Assembly: GCA_900550955.1 (NCBI GenBank)
Contig: URUF01000079.1
Span: forward strand, 1-7,490
DNA length: 7,490 bases
Origin: an uncultured Eubacteriales bacterium
Lineage (GTDB): Bacteria > Bacillota > Clostridia > Christensenellales > Aristaeellaceae
Direction: 5' to 3'
The position numbers and the translations under genes were made by a program. This document shows, piece by piece, positions 5,890-7,490 of the stretch (within the stretch, counting starts at the first letter, position 1; every line of letters begins with the position of its first letter). The notes below the pieces were generated by a model. It saw only the letters and a program-made list of their open reading frames with translations. It was not told the DNA's origin and made no database searches.

Positions 5890-5946
5890 GCCGGGGCCGC
5901 CCGGCACAACCCCTTGGAACACCTGCGTGTTCCTGGCGAAAGCCGG
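5890..5946 (+). promoter_or_regulatory. Structured 5' leader of glmM: three consecutive hairpins
   Basis: Three hairpins lie end to end before the glmM ribosome site. GCCGGG/CCCGGC (5890-5905) has six perfect pairs. GGAACAC/GTGTTCC (5916-5933) has seven perfect pairs and a CTGC loop. CTGGC/GCCGG (5933-5946) has one G-T wobble and a GAAA tetraloop of GNRA type. The linker 5906-5915 begins the 14-mer shared with the gntR promoter. The Shine-Dalgarno sequence AAAGGAG (5947-5953) follows at once, so the last hairpin could affect its access. A cis-acting RNA is plausible; I do not recognise a known class, and it is not the glmS ribozyme. Confidence 0.45.
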
Positions 5947-5958
5947 AAAGGAGCCATT

Positions 5959-7308
5959 ATGGCCAGATTGTTTGGAACCGACGGCGTGCGCGGCATTGCC
6001 AACAGCGAACTCACCTGCGACCTTGCCTTCCGCCTTGGGCAGGCCAGCGCCTATGTGCTGGCTAGCGACGTGCACCGTCCCACCATCCTTGTGGGCCGCG
6101 ATACGCGCATCAGCGGCGAAATGCTGGAAAGCGCGCTGGTGGCGGGCATTTGCAGCGTGGGCGCGCGCGCCGTGCTGGTGGAGGTGCTGCCCACCCCGGC
6201 CATCGCCTACCTCACCCGCTATTACGAGGCGGATGCGGGCGCGGTTATCAGCGCCAGCCACAACACCGTGGAATATAACGGCATCAAGTTTTTTGATAAA
6301 AACGGCTACAAGCTGCCCGACGCCATTGAGGACCGCATTGAGGAAATTGTCAATACCGGCATGCCTGCGGATTTTGAGGTGCCCGTGGGCGAGCGCGTGG
6401 GCCGCCCCGTGCGCCAGCGCAACGCTACCCGCCGCTATGTGGATTTTGTAAAGGAAACCACCAACGTGCGTCTGGACGGCCTGCACGTGGTTTTGGACTG
6501 CGCCCAGGGCGCCAGCTACGAGGTAGCGCCCCTTGTGTTTAAGGAGCTTGGCGCAAAGGTGAGCTGCTACTACCACGAGCCGGACGGCACCAATATTAAC
6601 GACAACTGCGGCTCCACCCACCCCCGCCGCCTATGCGAGCTTGTGCGCGAGCTGGGCGCGGACGTGGGCTTTGCCTTTGACGGCGACGCGGACCGCCTCA
6701 TGGCCGTGGACGAGCGCGGCCAGCTTATCAACGGCGACCAGGTGATGGCCATGCTGGCCCTATACCTGAAGGAGCAGGGGCGGCTGCGCCAAAACACCGT
6801 CGTCGCCACCGTGATGAGCAACATGGGCCTGGATATCGCCATGAAAAAGCACGGCGTTAAAATGGAAAAAACCAAGGTTGGCGACCGCTATGTTCTGGAA
6901 AAAATGCTCGCGGACGGGTATGTGCTGGGCGGCGAGCAAAGCGGCCATGTGATCCTGCTGGACTACAACACCACCGGCGACGGCCTGGTGACCGCCGTGC
7001 AGGTGATCAGCGCCATGGTCAAGGCCGCCCAGCCCCTCAGCCGCCTGGCCGGCGTAATGCAGATGATGCCCCAAAGCCAATATGCCGCCAACGTGGCCGA
7101 CAACAAAAAGTACGACTTTGACAAGAACGAAAAAATCATTCAGAAAATCGCCGAGCTGGAGCAGAAATACAAGGACAAGGGCCGCCTGGTGGTGCGCGCC
7201 AGCGGCACCGAGCCCCGCGTGCGCGTGATGATTGAAGGCCCCGACCAGCGCGAAATGGACCGCGACGTATACGCCCTAAGCAAGCTCATAGAACGCGAAC
7301 TCCACTAG
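5959..7308 (+). CDS. glmM: Phosphoglucosamine mutase
   Basis: A 449-aa enzyme that interconverts glucosamine-6-phosphate and glucosamine-1-phosphate, the step before UDP-GlcNAc in peptidoglycan synthesis. All four hallmarks of the alpha-D-phosphohexomutase fold are present. The catalytic loop ISASHNTVEYNG has the phosphorylated Ser100. The metal loop FDGDADR holds Asp241, Asp243 and Asp245. The sugar loop GGEQSGH is at 324-330, and the phosphate-binding loop RASGTEPR is at 413-420. Thr103 stands where the best-studied enzymes have Pro (SASHNP). The start is ATG 5959, with AAAGGAG at 5947-5953; this gives the family's usual N-terminus MARLFGTDGVRG and normal length. The frame is open further upstream, but that part resembles nothing and overlaps cca. 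In many Firmicutes glmM follows cdaA and cdaR; here it follows cca instead. Confidence 0.97.
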   Translation: MARLFGTDGVRGIANSELTCDLAFRLGQASAYVLASDVHRPTILVGRDTRISGEMLESALVAGICSVGARAVLVEVLPTPAIAYLTRYYEADAGAVISASHNTVEYNGIKFFDKNGYKLPDAIEDRIEEIVNTGMPADFEVPVGERVGRPVRQRNATRRYVDFVKETTNVRLDGLHVVLDCAQGASYEVAPLVFKELGAKVSCYYHEPDGTNINDNCGSTHPRRLCELVRELGADVGFAFDGDADRLMAVDERGQLINGDQVMAMLALYLKEQGRLRQNTVVATVMSNMGLDIAMKKHGVKMEKTKVGDRYVLEKMLADGYVLGGEQSGHVILLDYNTTGDGLVTAVQVISAMVKAAQPLSRLAGVMQMMPQSQYAANVADNKKYDFDKNEKIIQKIAELEQKYKDKGRLVVRASGTEPRVRVMIEGPDQREMDRDVYALSKLIERELH

Positions 7309-7356
7309 CAGGGGCTGAGCCCCTGCACCCCGGACTGCGCCCCTTTGGGGGCGCAG
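7308..7356 (+). repeat. Twin-hairpin intergenic repeat, copy 2
   Basis: Hairpin 1 is GCAGGGGC/GCCCCTGC (7308-7326, loop TGA), the spacer is ACCCCGGA (7327-7334), and hairpin 2 is CTGCGCCCC/GGGGCGCAG (7335-7356, loop TTTG). It begins on the last base of the glmM stop codon and separates the gene from its terminator. It is the same element as 1328-1375 in opposite orientation. Relative to that copy, the outer pair of hairpin 1 (C-G to G-C) and one pair of hairpin 2 (G-C to C-G) have swapped together. A perfect palindrome CGCAGCGCGCTGCG (7352-7365) overlaps its end. Confidence 0.75.
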
Positions 7357-7403
7357 CGCGCTGCGCGCTTGCTTGCGCGGGGCGGCGGCGGTAATGCGAA
7401 TAC

Positions 7404-7434
7404 GCCCAGCGGCAAAAGGGCCGCTGGGCTTTTT
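7404..7434 (+). terminator. Rho-independent terminator after glmM
   Basis: GCCCAGCGGC (7404-7413) pairs perfectly over 10 bp with GCCGCTGGGC (7420-7429) around a 6-nt loop, followed by five T (7430-7434). It lies 95 nt after the glmM stop and should end the glmM transcript. A competing pairing of CGGCAAAA (7410-7417) with TTTTGCCG (7431-7438) is also possible. Confidence 0.88.
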
Positions 7435-7437
7435 GCC

Positions 7438-7465
7438 GCCGGGCCACGGAAGGTGGCCCGGCTTT
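7438..7465 (+). terminator. Second stem-loop just past the glmM terminator
   Basis: GCCGGGCCAC (7438-7447) pairs perfectly over 10 bp with GTGGCCCGGC (7453-7462) around GGAAG, then TTT. The T-run is short, so it could be a weak backup terminator or the first unit of another palindromic repeat continuing past the window. An 8-bp direct repeat AGGGCTTC (7471-7478 and 7481-7488) follows at the edge. Confidence 0.5.
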
Positions 7466-7490
7466 GCGCTAGGGCTTCCAAGGGCTTCGC

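Overview
The window is GC-rich bacterial chromosomal DNA. It looks like a high-GC member of the Clostridia (Oscillospiraceae or Christensenellales-like). I infer this from the gene types, AGGAGG-type ribosome binding sites, sigma-A-like promoters and U-tract terminators; no taxonomic search was possible. Apart from one long intergenic region it is ordinary housekeeping DNA: there is no prophage, transposase, CRISPR array, tRNA or rRNA.

Layout. Bases 1-930 (minus strand) are the 5' part of polA (DNA polymerase I), cut by the window edge, with a good extended -10 promoter at 985-1014. Bases 931-2007 are a divergent region of about 1.1 kb with no convincing protein gene but much structure: a tandem direct repeat next to the polA promoter, several GC-rich stem-loops, a twin-hairpin repeat (1328-1375) that recurs after glmM (7308-7356), two diverged copies of a 63-bp promoter-like element (1376 and 1623), and a strong rho-independent terminator (1555-1594) with no protein gene to serve. 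The simplest reading of that terminator is an unannotated small RNA.

Bases 2008-5762 (plus strand) hold a compact gene set: a GntR/FCD-family regulator with a near-consensus promoter, then an M3-family oligoendopeptidase (pepF) 27 nt later, then the CCA-adding enzyme (cca), which overlaps pepF by 4 nt. The spacing suggests one operon. After a 196-nt gap comes glmM (phosphoglucosamine mutase), probably with its own promoter and a leader that folds into three consecutive hairpins. After glmM come the second twin-hairpin repeat, a strong terminator and one more stem-loop.

The proteins cover DNA repair and replication (PolA), peptide turnover (PepF), tRNA 3'-end maturation (CCA enzyme) and peptidoglycan precursor supply (GlmM), with a small-molecule-responsive regulator (GntR/FCD) at the head of the operon. 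The most unusual material is non-coding: the covarying twin-hairpin repeat, the paired promoter-like elements with the orphan terminated transcript, and the structured glmM leader. I recognised none of these three as a known RNA family.
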